A DNA stretch of 21,044 bases from a virus, in IMG/VR virus record IMGVR_UViG_3300049460_000375, positions 1 to 21,044 of that record. One strand, given 5' to 3'. The position numbers were made by a program, and so were the translations under genes. A model generated the notes under the pieces. That model worked only from the letters and a program-made list of their open reading frames with translations. It was not told the origin of the DNA and did no database searches. Shown in pieces: positions 1 to 7,601 of the stretch (position 1 is its first letter; every line of letters begins with the position of its first letter).

Positions 1-321
1 TCATGCGCGCATCCTCAGGATCAAGGCGACCAGACCGTCGCCACTCGGCTCCAGTTGCAGCAGGTCGTACTCGCCACCGCCGTCCAATGCCGGCAGCTCG
101 ATGGTGACCAACAGGCCCTGCTCCAGCCCCTGCGAATCGCTGACGCGAATCTCAAACCGAGGCTCACGCAATCCGGTGTTGAGCTTGCCGAACTTCGGCT
201 GCAACCAGGGCGCTGCGAACATGCCGAGGACTGGCTCATCACGGCCCTCGATTCTCGCGGTGTCGCCCAGCGTTTCGAACACCACCGCGTCAACCTCGGC
301 GATCAGATCACGAAAGCCCAC
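1..321 (-). CDS. Head-tail joining protein, lambda gpFII-like
   Basis: Short protein expected to join the finished head to the tail. It is the last head gene of the cassette and ends with TGA at the window edge, so the gene is complete. I chose the GTG at 319-321: it starts 2 nt after the capsid stop codon and has a GGAG about 7 nt upstream, giving 106 residues beginning VGFRDLIAEV. A GTG at 361-363 would give 120 residues but would overlap the capsid gene by about 40 nt. Lambda gpFII is about 117 residues. Visible features are a short acidic N-terminal helix followed by beta-rich sequence (residues about 40-106), consistent with the gpFII/Phage_attach fold. Family assignment rests on position and general character rather than a diagnostic motif. 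Confidence 0.6.
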   Translation of the reverse strand: MGFRDLIAEVDAVVFETLGDTARIEGRDEPVLGMFAAPWLQPKFGKLNTGLREPRFEIRVSDSQGLEQGLLVTIELPALDGGGEYDLLQLEPSGDGLVALILRMRA

Positions 322-323
322 GG

Positions 324-1319
324 TCAGAGCTCCAGGAGGATCTGTGCACGCGGTCGAGTGCACAGGTGCAACGGGTTGGACTGGGCTTCACCGGCCATGC
401 CTTTGTTGAACGGCAGTGGCTCAATCATGCTGTAGTACGGAATGCCCTGAGTGTTGACCGTCTCCATATAATCGGCCGGAGCGAACACCGAGATGTACAG
501 ATCCGGCACACCTTCAGGGACCAGCAACGCCTTGTCGTCGTGGACGAAAGACACCCCGGCGACTTTGCCACGGTAACGTTCCCAGATAATGCCGCCGAAC
601 TCGAAGCTTTCCCGGGCATCACCGCGCAACGCTGCCGCTTGCTGGCTGTTGAGGTAGGTTTCCTTGACAGCCTTGTGAACGATCAACTTGTTCCAGAAGT
701 TCTTGCCGCAGAAGGCGCGAGAGCCGGTACTGGTCACACTGCCCAGCGCGTCCTCCTGCATATCCAGTGCTTCGCCGCACTTAACCCGCAGCTCCGTGCT
801 CGGCTCCGCCAAGCCCATGGGCAGCTTCTGACGCTGCACACCGAAGCGGTCGTAAAGGTCCAACAGCACCGTCGAACCATCGGCATCGAGGATCAGGCCA
901 TTAAGTGCGCCCATGCGCTGGAACTCATGGGTCGCGTCCAATTGACGGCGCGCTTTGGCCAGGCGGGCATTGACCACATCCTGCACCGCCTGCAGCTCGG
1001 TGCGCGTACCGAAAGCACGAATGCCCTGGATCTCGTCGGCCTTGATGGTGAAGCGCTCCGGCAGGTGGACGGTGTTGAACGGGATCAGGTTGCGCTTGCT
1101 GGCCGCGACCACCAGGCCAGAGCCACCCCGCTCACCGGCAGGCACCAGTGCCAGGGTGTCGCCGTCCTTTTCGATCTGTACAGTCAGGGTGGTGATGCCT
1201 TCCTCGCGGAACAGGCCCAAAGCGCTGATGCGCCCTGGCAAATAGGGTTGATCGTTGAGTGCAGCAGTCAGCGCAGTGACGGTGAACGCTTCGTCGTCAA
1301 AAATGGCGATCTCGGCCAT
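324..1319 (-). CDS. Major capsid protein, lambda gpE family
   Basis: Main structural protein of the icosahedral head. The product is 331 residues beginning MAEIAIFDDEAF, close to the 341 residues of lambda gpE. The start at 1319 is preceded by TGGAGAG with good spacing; an upstream in-frame GTG at 1352 would put the leader inside a terminator hairpin and is unlikely. Family-typical stretches are FNTVHLPERFTIKADEIQGIRAFG near the first third (quoted only as landmark FTIKADEIQGIRAFG) and the C-terminal PDYMETV-like segment ADYMETVNTQG. It lies after decoration protein D, as in lambda, but separated from it by a minus-strand terminator. It is followed directly by the gpFII-like gene, so no gpFI homologue is present between them. 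Confidence 0.93.
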   Translation of the reverse strand: MAEIAIFDDEAFTVTALTAALNDQPYLPGRISALGLFREEGITTLTVQIEKDGDTLALVPAGERGGSGLVVAASKRNLIPFNTVHLPERFTIKADEIQGIRAFGTRTELQAVQDVVNARLAKARRQLDATHEFQRMGALNGLILDADGSTVLLDLYDRFGVQRQKLPMGLAEPSTELRVKCGEALDMQEDALGSVTSTGSRAFCGKNFWNKLIVHKAVKETYLNSQQAAALRGDARESFEFGGIIWERYRGKVAGVSFVHDDKALLVPEGVPDLYISVFAPADYMETVNTQGIPYYSMIEPLPFNKGMAGEAQSNPLHLCTRPRAQILLEL

Positions 1320-1337
1320 GGGTACTCTCCAGAAATG

Positions 1338-1358
1338 AAAAAACCCGCTCAAGGCGGG
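1338..1358 (-). terminator. Rho-independent terminator between D and E
   Basis: On the minus strand, CCCGC (1358-1354), a five-base loop and GCGGG (1348-1344) are followed by six T residues (1343-1338). It lies between the decoration protein and the major capsid gene, inside the head operon. It may partially terminate transcription to set D/E expression ratio, or be read through by an antiterminated polymerase. Confidence 0.7.
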
Positions 1359-1381
1359 CTGGGTAAACGCGGCTGATGGTC

Positions 1382-1726
1382 TTAGCGGACGATCAGGAAG
1401 TGGGTGGCCAGGTCCTTTTCAGCCTCAGGATCAAGCCCAGTCAGATGCACTTCGCTGACTTCGGCCAAGCGCACCACGGCGCGACCACGGCGCACGATGT
1501 CCGACTCTCCCAACTGCCCGTAGAGGATCGCCACGGCAGCCTGAGTTCCGTCTTCAGCGGCTGGGTCATACGGCGCAAACTCGCCCGTGGCCGTCACCAG
1601 ACCGAGGACTTGGCCGGGATTCAGCGCAGGCCCAGCGGCAACGTTGATCGTTTCCCGCGAGATGTTCCCGGCGCCCTCGGAGAGGAGAAATTCACCCGCG
1701 TGGATCGGCTCTTTTTTGATGGTCAT
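1382..1726 (-). CDS. Head decoration protein, lambda gpD family
   Basis: Small capsid-stabilising protein that binds the outside of the expanded head. The 114-residue product matches lambda gpD (110 residues) in size and in the family pattern: an N-terminal ISRE-type segment (ISRETINVAAGP, about residues 22-33), the GQVLGL turn and a TG-rich middle, with the A(V/A)AIL strand near residue 65. Start at 1726 has a strong AAAGGAG site. Its ATG overlaps the stop of the protease gene as ATGA, implying translational coupling. Position between protease and capsid is as in lambda. Confidence 0.92.
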   Translation of the reverse strand: MTIKKEPIHAGEFLLSEGAGNISRETINVAAGPALNPGQVLGLVTATGEFAPYDPAAEDGTQAAVAILYGQLGESDIVRRGRAVVRLAEVSEVHLTGLDPEAEKDLATHFLIVR

Positions 1727-2877
1727 GGTCTTGCTCCTTTCGCGCCGTGCGCAGTTCCAGATTGAGCCGCTTGTCGCGAAGCCCAGATCGAGGTGGGGTC
1801 AGGTTGTTTGGCCAGCACCTTCGGTGCTGGGTCGTTGTCCAGCGGCAGGCTGTTATCGATTTCAAAGCCCTTGCCACTGGTGACGATTTTGTCGAACAGA
1901 CGCGCCCGGACCGCCGCAGCATCCAGCCCCGCTGACACGTATTCGGCGCTGAACTCCGGCAAACGCGCCGCCACGCACAGGTCATTCACCGCCTTGGCGC
2001 GTGCCAGGCCGGCCAGAACAATCTCTTCGCTTTCGAGCTGGGTCGAGTTGAGCAGCGGCTCGACCAGGTTGCTGATGCCCGCCGCCGTGCAACGCTGGGT
2101 GATCATCAGTGCCAACTTGGCCGAATCGACCACCACCGGCACTAATGGCGGATCGATCGGCTCCAGCTCCGGATCCGGCTCGGGTGGCTCGTCGAGCTGG
2201 GCCAGCAACTCAGCCGGTGCGTGCTGGTAACGCTGCAACACCGCGCCTTGGCCGAGGCATGCTTTGACCTTGATGCCGTCGCCGACTTCATCGGCCAGGC
2301 CCAGGGCCAAAGCTTCATTGGCCGTCAGCCAGGTTTCGGCGTTGACCATTCGACGCAGCTCGGCGTCATCGATGTTCGGTGCCTTGGCCTTGTAGGCCGC
2401 GATGATCGCCTCCAGGGTCTGATCCAGGACATCAGCGACTCGACGGAAGTCCTCAGCATCCCCTCCGGCATAGGTGTAAGGGTTGTGAATCATCAGCATG
2501 GCGTTCGACGCAATGACTACATGGTGTGCACCGCACACCGCCACGCTGGCCGCACTGGCCGCCAAGGCGTCAATCCGTCCGGTGCAACGCTCGCCCAGAC
2601 GCGACAGCGCGTTGTGCATCGCCAGCCCGTCGAACAAGTCGCCGCCAATGCTGTTGAATGCCGCAATGACCGGAGAGACTCCATCATCCATCGCACGCAG
2701 ATCCTGCACGAACTGATTGGCAGTAATGCCCCAGGTACCGATCTCGCCATAGACAAAGACTTCGATCACCCGCTCAGCGGCCTCGCCGCTTGCCTGCAAC
2801 GCGTACCAAGTCTTGTCCTGAACCTGCACCCGCTGGCCCGCACGGTTGTAAACGCGCGGTCGCGCTTTCTTGCTCAT
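1723..2877 (-). CDS. ClpP-like head maturation protease
   Basis: Serine protease that processes the procapsid and probably carries a scaffold-like C-terminal part. The 384-residue product has a ClpP/S49-type fold: the N-terminal strand EVFVYGEIG, NSIGGDLFDGLAMHNAL (oxyanion and helix region, about 75-91), the nucleophile region ALAASAASVAV with Ser108 the likely catalytic Ser by alignment to E. coli ClpP, and MIHNP with His131. The C-terminal third (about 225-384) is rich in Pro, Glu and Ala and has no protease motifs, in the place where lambda gene C contains the nested scaffold Nu3. Whether an internal start makes a separate scaffold here is not visible; no good in-frame ribosome site stands out. 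It overlaps both the portal gene and gene D by ATGA. Confidence 0.9.
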   Translation of the reverse strand: MSKKARPRVYNRAGQRVQVQDKTWYALQASGEAAERVIEVFVYGEIGTWGITANQFVQDLRAMDDGVSPVIAAFNSIGGDLFDGLAMHNALSRLGERCTGRIDALAASAASVAVCGAHHVVIASNAMLMIHNPYTYAGGDAEDFRRVADVLDQTLEAIIAAYKAKAPNIDDAELRRMVNAETWLTANEALALGLADEVGDGIKVKACLGQGAVLQRYQHAPAELLAQLDEPPEPDPELEPIDPPLVPVVVDSAKLALMITQRCTAAGISNLVEPLLNSTQLESEEIVLAGLARAKAVNDLCVAARLPEFSAEYVSAGLDAAAVRARLFDKIVTSGKGFEIDNSLPLDNDPAPKVLAKQPDPTSIWASRQAAQSGTAHGAKGARP

Positions 2878-4355
2878 GGTTGCTCCTTGTCATCGTTGGT
2901 GACGATGGCGTCGAGAGTGTTGTAATTAAGGCCAAGGGTCGTGGCGCGTTGCAGATCAGCCGCGTTTTCCGCATCGACCGTTTCCGCGTCATAGCCGGTG
3001 CGCAGGACCATCTCGCTACGCGAAGCGAAACCGGCTTGCACTTCCATGCGACGGGCCTGAACGTCCTGCACCGGCTGGATGTAGGCCCAACCTTGTGGCA
3101 CCCAACGAGTACGCAGGTATTCACGGCGCCGCTGGGTGTAGTCCTCCAGCACCAGCACACCCGACAACACGGCCATGTCCATCCAGGCCGCCCGCACTGG
3201 GCGGCAGAGTTGGTGCACGTAGACACCGAATTGCAGTTGCTCAAGCCGACGCCGAAACTCGTTGAGCACCACACGCAGCGCCCGGTCGTTGACCTCGCGC
3301 ATGTCGCCGGTGAGGATCTCGTAAGGCGTCCCTGTCCCCGCCGCCGCAGCCATCAGCTGCTGCCGCATGAAGTCCGGATAGTTGTTGCCCGCATCCGGCG
3401 GTTTGGAGAACTCCACCTCTTCACCCGGCCCCAGCTCCTGCATGGTGCCGGGCTCCAGCGCCACCATCGGCGTGAAGCCATCACGGTCAGTGCTCAACAA
3501 CTGTCCGGTGAGTGGATCCCTGGGCACTGGTCCGGAGTCCGGAGCCGGCCGACTGATGAAACCGGCAAACAGGTTGGCCACCTCCTGACGGAACAACACT
3601 GCGTCGTCGTAGTTGTCGAGACTGCGCAGACGCTTGAGCACCGGCGACAATCGCGGCACGCCGCGCAGCTGACCCGGCTCGATCGGCTCAAAGATATGCA
3701 GCACCTGTGACGCAGGCACGCGCACCAACTGGTTGTAACCGGCGTTCAGCGACGACGCATCGCGCGGATGCGACAGGTACATCCAGTACGCTACCCGCTT
3801 GCCACCCGGTGTGAACTCGATCCCGGCGCGGATGATGTTGCCGGTTTTGGTGGTTTCAAACTTGTCATGCGGTACGAACTCCGGGGCCAGGATCTGGAGC
3901 TGCAGCGGTACCGCGAGGCCTTCGTCCAAAGCGCGAGGTCGTAGCCGCACAAAACATTCACCTGAAGTTTCTACCGTGCGCGCCGCCAGCGCCTGCTGGC
4001 CGTAGAAGTCGGTGCACTCATCGGCGTCCGACTCATCGACCCAGTCGTCCCAGAGTTCCTGCAGCAATTTGCGCAGGACTTCGTCGTCGGTTTTCGGTCG
4101 CGGCGTGATGCCGGTACCGATCAGGTTGCTGACGCGCTTATCAATCACGTTGAAGGCATACGGGTCATTGCGAACCGCTGCCCGGGAGCGCGAACGCAAG
4201 TTACGCAATGCCGGGGTGTTGATGCTGTTGACCCCGTTGTCGGGAGCATCCCAGCCAGTGGATCGTCGGCCCTCCCCGGCACCTTCGTAACTGGCCTTGA
4301 TGTTCGACGGCAACACGAATCCGTTACGGGTGAGCGTCGGAAAGTGACGGGCCAT
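2874..4355 (-). CDS. Portal protein, lambda gpB family
   Basis: Forms the dodecameric ring at one head vertex through which DNA is packaged and ejected. The 493-residue product has the Phage_portal_2 pattern: RARSRAAVRNDPYA-like N terminus (residues 52-67), a VSNLIGTGI segment near 75-83, VETSGECFVRLR near 130, and GTGTPYEILTGDM near 350, followed by the C-terminal EFRRRLEQLQ helix. Its ATG overlaps the TAA of gpW by one base (TAATG), and its stop overlaps the protease start as ATGA. The tight coupling in the lambda order W-B-C supports the call. Confidence 0.94.
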   Translation of the reverse strand: MARHFPTLTRNGFVLPSNIKASYEGAGEGRRSTGWDAPDNGVNSINTPALRNLRSRSRAAVRNDPYAFNVIDKRVSNLIGTGITPRPKTDDEVLRKLLQELWDDWVDESDADECTDFYGQQALAARTVETSGECFVRLRPRALDEGLAVPLQLQILAPEFVPHDKFETTKTGNIIRAGIEFTPGGKRVAYWMYLSHPRDASSLNAGYNQLVRVPASQVLHIFEPIEPGQLRGVPRLSPVLKRLRSLDNYDDAVLFRQEVANLFAGFISRPAPDSGPVPRDPLTGQLLSTDRDGFTPMVALEPGTMQELGPGEEVEFSKPPDAGNNYPDFMRQQLMAAAAGTGTPYEILTGDMREVNDRALRVVLNEFRRRLEQLQFGVYVHQLCRPVRAAWMDMAVLSGVLVLEDYTQRRREYLRTRWVPQGWAYIQPVQDVQARRMEVQAGFASRSEMVLRTGYDAETVDAENAADLQRATTLGLNYNTLDAIVTNDDKEQP

Positions 4356-4561
4356 TAGAGTCCTTTGCCTCCGTGGGTCAGCCTGACCACGCGCGAGCGC
4401 GGCCCGGCAGCATTGATCAGCGACGAGCGGATTTCCTCGCGAGCCTTGAGCAGCTCGTCGACGGTGCGGTACTCCACGGTGCGGTCGGTGTAGCGCACGA
4501 CTTTTTCACCACGTGCGATGGCCGCCTCAACCGCATCGAGGTGCTTCTGGGTAAATGACAT
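4355..4561 (-). CDS. Head completion protein gpW
   Basis: Small head-tail joining protein that stabilises packaged DNA and prepares the portal vertex for gpFII. The product is 68 residues, the same length as lambda gpW, with the usual two helices around a short beta hairpin (VVRYTDRTVEYRT, about residues 21-33) and a basic C terminus. It sits immediately before the portal gene as in lambda. The ribosome site is weak (GAAGAGATCC upstream of ATG). The preceding 66 bases contain a possible terminase 3' remnant, described under findings. Confidence 0.9.
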   Translation of the reverse strand: MSFTQKHLDAVEAAIARGEKVVRYTDRTVEYRTVDELLKAREEIRSSLINAAGPRSRVVRLTHGGKGL

Positions 4562-4627
4562 ATTGGATCTCTTCAGATAGAGAGAGTGAAACGGGTTGGC
4601 TTGGGTGCGAAGTCGATAACCAACTGT

Positions 4628-5593
4628 TTAATCGCAGGCTTCGTCCCAAACCTTTGCCAGCCAGACGTTGTAGAACATCCGCATAAGCGATGCATCGCCA
4701 TCGATTTGTTTGGCTCTGGCCCATTCATACTGCTTAGCAAGGTGTGTCCACCCCAGCCAACCGGGCGGCGAATAGAGTGCATTGAGATGGAAACCACTCG
4801 TTTCGCCGTCGCCTTCCGAATGAGAACGCCACTCGCCCAGACTGAGCATCTCACCCAAATGGTGTTCTGCGATTGGAGAGCTACAGAAGGCGTTTATGCA
4901 CCGGTAATGCACCGTCTGAAAGTCAGACGAATACTGCATTTGTTCCCACTCCAAAGTTTGCATGTGGTCGCAATGAGGGCACGGCACGTAGTAGTGGCGC
5001 TGATCGCTTGCTGAGAACAAGCTATCAATCTTTGAGTTATCTTTGATTGTCGGTGTACCAGTGAAATAGAACTTTGGCGCACGGACTGACGTATCGTGGC
5101 AACGTTCAGCCAACTCGATTAAGTCGACGCCTTCCTCAGGCCAATGGTCTATTTGTTCACCACAGACATAATCAACGGGGAACGCTTGACCGACCAACGA
5201 GCCTGCCCAAACTAAACGAAGCGAACCGCCTTCAAAAGACCTGGTGCACGCGCCACCGCGAGGCGAAAAACATTTGTGAAGGATCGGACTCGCCTTAAAG
5301 CTTTTGTTGATGCGGTAGCCCAGTCGCGCTGCAAGGCGACCTGTAGGCAGCAAAACCAATATGTTCGATGGCGATGTATGGACCAGGGATCCGATCCAGT
5401 TGATAGCAACCTGAGTTTTCATCAACCCCGAAGCGGCCATGACCACCACTCGCTTGCAAGGGTGGGTCAGTGAAAGACACCGCATTGGCTCTTGGGCATA
5501 TGGTGTTTTTTTTACACGGTACGGACCCGGCTCAAGGCCGGAATCTCGCGGGATCCACATATGCTTAGCAGCCCACTCATCGACATAAGTCAT
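4628..5593 (-). CDS. Truncated TerL-like paralogue (ATPase half only)
   Basis: A 321-residue diverged copy of residues about 25-357 of the neighbouring terminase large subunit; by hand count roughly 60% of the first 107 aligned residues are identical. Kept: the Walker A-like loop ASGLMKT (54-60), the coupling-motif region FYFTGTPT (about 175-182) and the zinc knuckle C205-x2-C208 / C232-x4-C237. Changed: the Walker B GDEID of the terminase is GEQID here (145-149), replacing the Asp with Glu and the likely catalytic Glu with Gln. Absent: the first 24 residues (TerS-binding region in lambda gpA) and the whole nuclease and C-terminal domains. The ATG abuts the TAA of full-length terL, so it is probably translationally coupled. 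GC is near 51% in sampled lines versus about 62% in terL. The long open frame despite strong divergence argues for selection. Function is unknown; a non-hydrolysing modulator or decoy of packaging is my inference. Confidence 0.85.
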   Translation of the reverse strand: MTYVDEWAAKHMWIPRDSGLEPGPYRVKKTPYAQEPMRCLSLTHPCKRVVVMAASGLMKTQVAINWIGSLVHTSPSNILVLLPTGRLAARLGYRINKSFKASPILHKCFSPRGGACTRSFEGGSLRLVWAGSLVGQAFPVDYVCGEQIDHWPEEGVDLIELAERCHDTSVRAPKFYFTGTPTIKDNSKIDSLFSASDQRHYYVPCPHCDHMQTLEWEQMQYSSDFQTVHYRCINAFCSSPIAEHHLGEMLSLGEWRSHSEGDGETSGFHLNALYSPPGWLGWTHLAKQYEWARAKQIDGDASLMRMFYNVWLAKVWDEACD

Positions 5594-7597
5594 TTAACGT
5601 CTCTTCAAGTAGCCGCTACTGGAACTACGGCGTTGAGGTAATGCCGAGGGTCGCGATTGCACGACTGCAACAGCGGCTTGCTGGGTGGCAGCGGGGGTTG
5701 CTTGTTCGGCAGTGAGTCGTTCGCCTTGAACAGGTTTGACGCTCAAGGCGTCGTCAAATAGACCGGACTGCGCCAGGGACTGACGCACACGCTCCCAGTC
5801 GTGTTCCTTGTAACGGTTGAGACCCAGGTAATGCGCCATGGCCAGGCAATACACCATCAAGTCGAGCGCTTCGTTACGCTCGGCCTTGCCCTTGACCCAC
5901 TCGATGCGCTTGTGGCCGCGGATGTAGCGCGCAACCTTGCGCTCCGCGACGCACTGATCAAAGAAGTCGTCCGGCAAGTCATTAGCGAAGTGCAACGCAC
6001 CTGGCCCGGTAGGGAACGAATAACGGTTATAGATCCAGTCCTTGGCCGTGTCGGTACCGACGAACCACAGCTCGGCGCCGTTGCGTTCGGTCTGGCCCTT
6101 CCAGGTCACGTCGACCATCGACGGGCGCTGAGCAATCACCGGCTTACCGGGTTTGCTCGCGCCCTTGATGGCGAACACATTTCGCCAGCGGCGAACGCGG
6201 CAGAACTGGTAGACCTCATCGGTGTGGTGGCCACCGGAGTCGACGGCTACCGCGAGAATGCCAAGACCGACACCGCAGGGATGGCGATATTTAGCCTTAA
6301 GCAATTCGTCCAACGCCGCCCAGGTGCGTTCATCTGCGGGATCGCCCGAGACCACCTGGTAGTCGACGACCCAGCGCTCCATGCCGACGCCCCAGCCCAT
6401 GGCCATGAACTCCAGGCGGTTGGCCTGGACGTCGACGGAGCCGGTGATCATCAGCACCGCCGCCGACAGTGAGCCTAGGGTGAAGCCTTCCAACCGCGCC
6501 CGCTGTCTAAGCTCATCGGCTTTGGTTTGCTCTTGTGCGCTGTCCCAGACCTTCGCCAGACGGGTGTTGTAAAACACCTGCATCGGTTCCAGGTCGCCTT
6601 TGGCCTGGGCTTTCTTGGCCTTCTCGAATTGTTTGGCCAGCGACTTCCAGTCCATCCAGCCCAACGGCGAATACAGCGCGTTAAGGTGGAAGCCCACCGT
6701 CTCGCCATCGCCTTCGGCATGGGCACACCATTCACCTTTGGCGAGCATTTCGCCTTTATGGTATTCATCGATCAGCACATCGCAGTCAGGACCGGCGCAC
6801 TGGTAATGCACGACGCTGTAGTCCTTCGAGTAATGCAGTCGCTCCCACTCAAGGATTTGCATGTGCCCGCAGCTCGGGCACGGCACGTAGTAGTAACGCT
6901 GGTCGCTGCCCTCGAAAAGGTCGGAGATCCGCGAGGCGCCCCTGATCGTCGGCGAGCTGGAGAAATAAAACTTCGCATTGCGGCCGAAGGTACTGCCCCG
7001 CGTCTCCGCCAGCTCGATGGGGTCGCCCTCTTCACCGATGTCCACTTCCCAGCGATCGATCTCATCACCGTAAACGTAGCGCGCCGACAGCTCCGAGAGG
7101 TTGGCCGCCGAGCCAGCGGTGGTCACGTACAACGACCCGCCCTCGAATTCCTTGGTGTCCATGGTGTTGCGCGAATCCCGCGAACGGCTGGACGCCACAC
7201 GCTCGCGCAGTACCGGCGTGGCCTTGATGGTTTTGCCGATCCGCGACGACACCCGCTTGGCCAGGCCGAGGCTCGGTAGCAGAGTCAGGATATTGGACGG
7301 CGCCATGTGGATCAGACCGCCGATCCAGTTCAAGGCGATCTGCGTTTTCATCAGCTGCGAGGCGACCATGGTGATCACGCGTTTGCAGGGGTGAGCCGGC
7401 GACAGGCAGCGCATGGGTTCGCGGGCATAGGGCGTGCGGGACGTGCGGTACTGGCCTGGCTCAGCGGCACCGGTGTCACGCGGGATACGCATGTACTCGT
7501 CGGCCCACTCATCGACCCAGACGTCCGGGTCAGGATGCAGCCCACGAAAATATGCCTCCCGGTACACCTCAGCACCGTCAGGGATTTCCGTGGGCAT
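5594..7597 (-). CDS. Terminase large subunit, lambda gpA family
   Basis: Motor ATPase and cos-cutting nuclease that packages phage DNA. The 667-residue product is about the size of lambda gpA (641). Domains in order: N-terminal TerS-interaction segment (about 1-30), ATPase with the deviant Walker A VASQLMKT ending at K84-T85, Walker B GDEID (D178, E179), coupling-motif region YFSSSPT (211-217), zinc knuckle C240-x2-C243 / C267-x4-C272, then the RNase H-like nuclease with acidic residues D389 (SVDVQ), D453 (AVDSGGHHT) and D580-region (NEALDLMVYCLAMAHYLG, about 575-592), and a low-complexity Ala/Gln/Ser tail. Start lies 4 nt after the terS stop with a poor ribosome site, suggesting coupling. 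All expected catalytic residues appear present. Confidence 0.97.
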   Translation of the reverse strand: MPTEIPDGAEVYREAYFRGLHPDPDVWVDEWADEYMRIPRDTGAAEPGQYRTSRTPYAREPMRCLSPAHPCKRVITMVASQLMKTQIALNWIGGLIHMAPSNILTLLPSLGLAKRVSSRIGKTIKATPVLRERVASSRSRDSRNTMDTKEFEGGSLYVTTAGSAANLSELSARYVYGDEIDRWEVDIGEEGDPIELAETRGSTFGRNAKFYFSSSPTIRGASRISDLFEGSDQRYYYVPCPSCGHMQILEWERLHYSKDYSVVHYQCAGPDCDVLIDEYHKGEMLAKGEWCAHAEGDGETVGFHLNALYSPLGWMDWKSLAKQFEKAKKAQAKGDLEPMQVFYNTRLAKVWDSAQEQTKADELRQRARLEGFTLGSLSAAVLMITGSVDVQANRLEFMAMGWGVGMERWVVDYQVVSGDPADERTWAALDELLKAKYRHPCGVGLGILAVAVDSGGHHTDEVYQFCRVRRWRNVFAIKGASKPGKPVIAQRPSMVDVTWKGQTERNGAELWFVGTDTAKDWIYNRYSFPTGPGALHFANDLPDDFFDQCVAERKVARYIRGHKRIEWVKGKAERNEALDLMVYCLAMAHYLGLNRYKEHDWERVRQSLAQSGLFDDALSVKPVQGERLTAEQATPAATQQAAVAVVQSRPSALPQRRSSSSGYLKRR

Positions 7598-7601
7598 GGG
7601 T

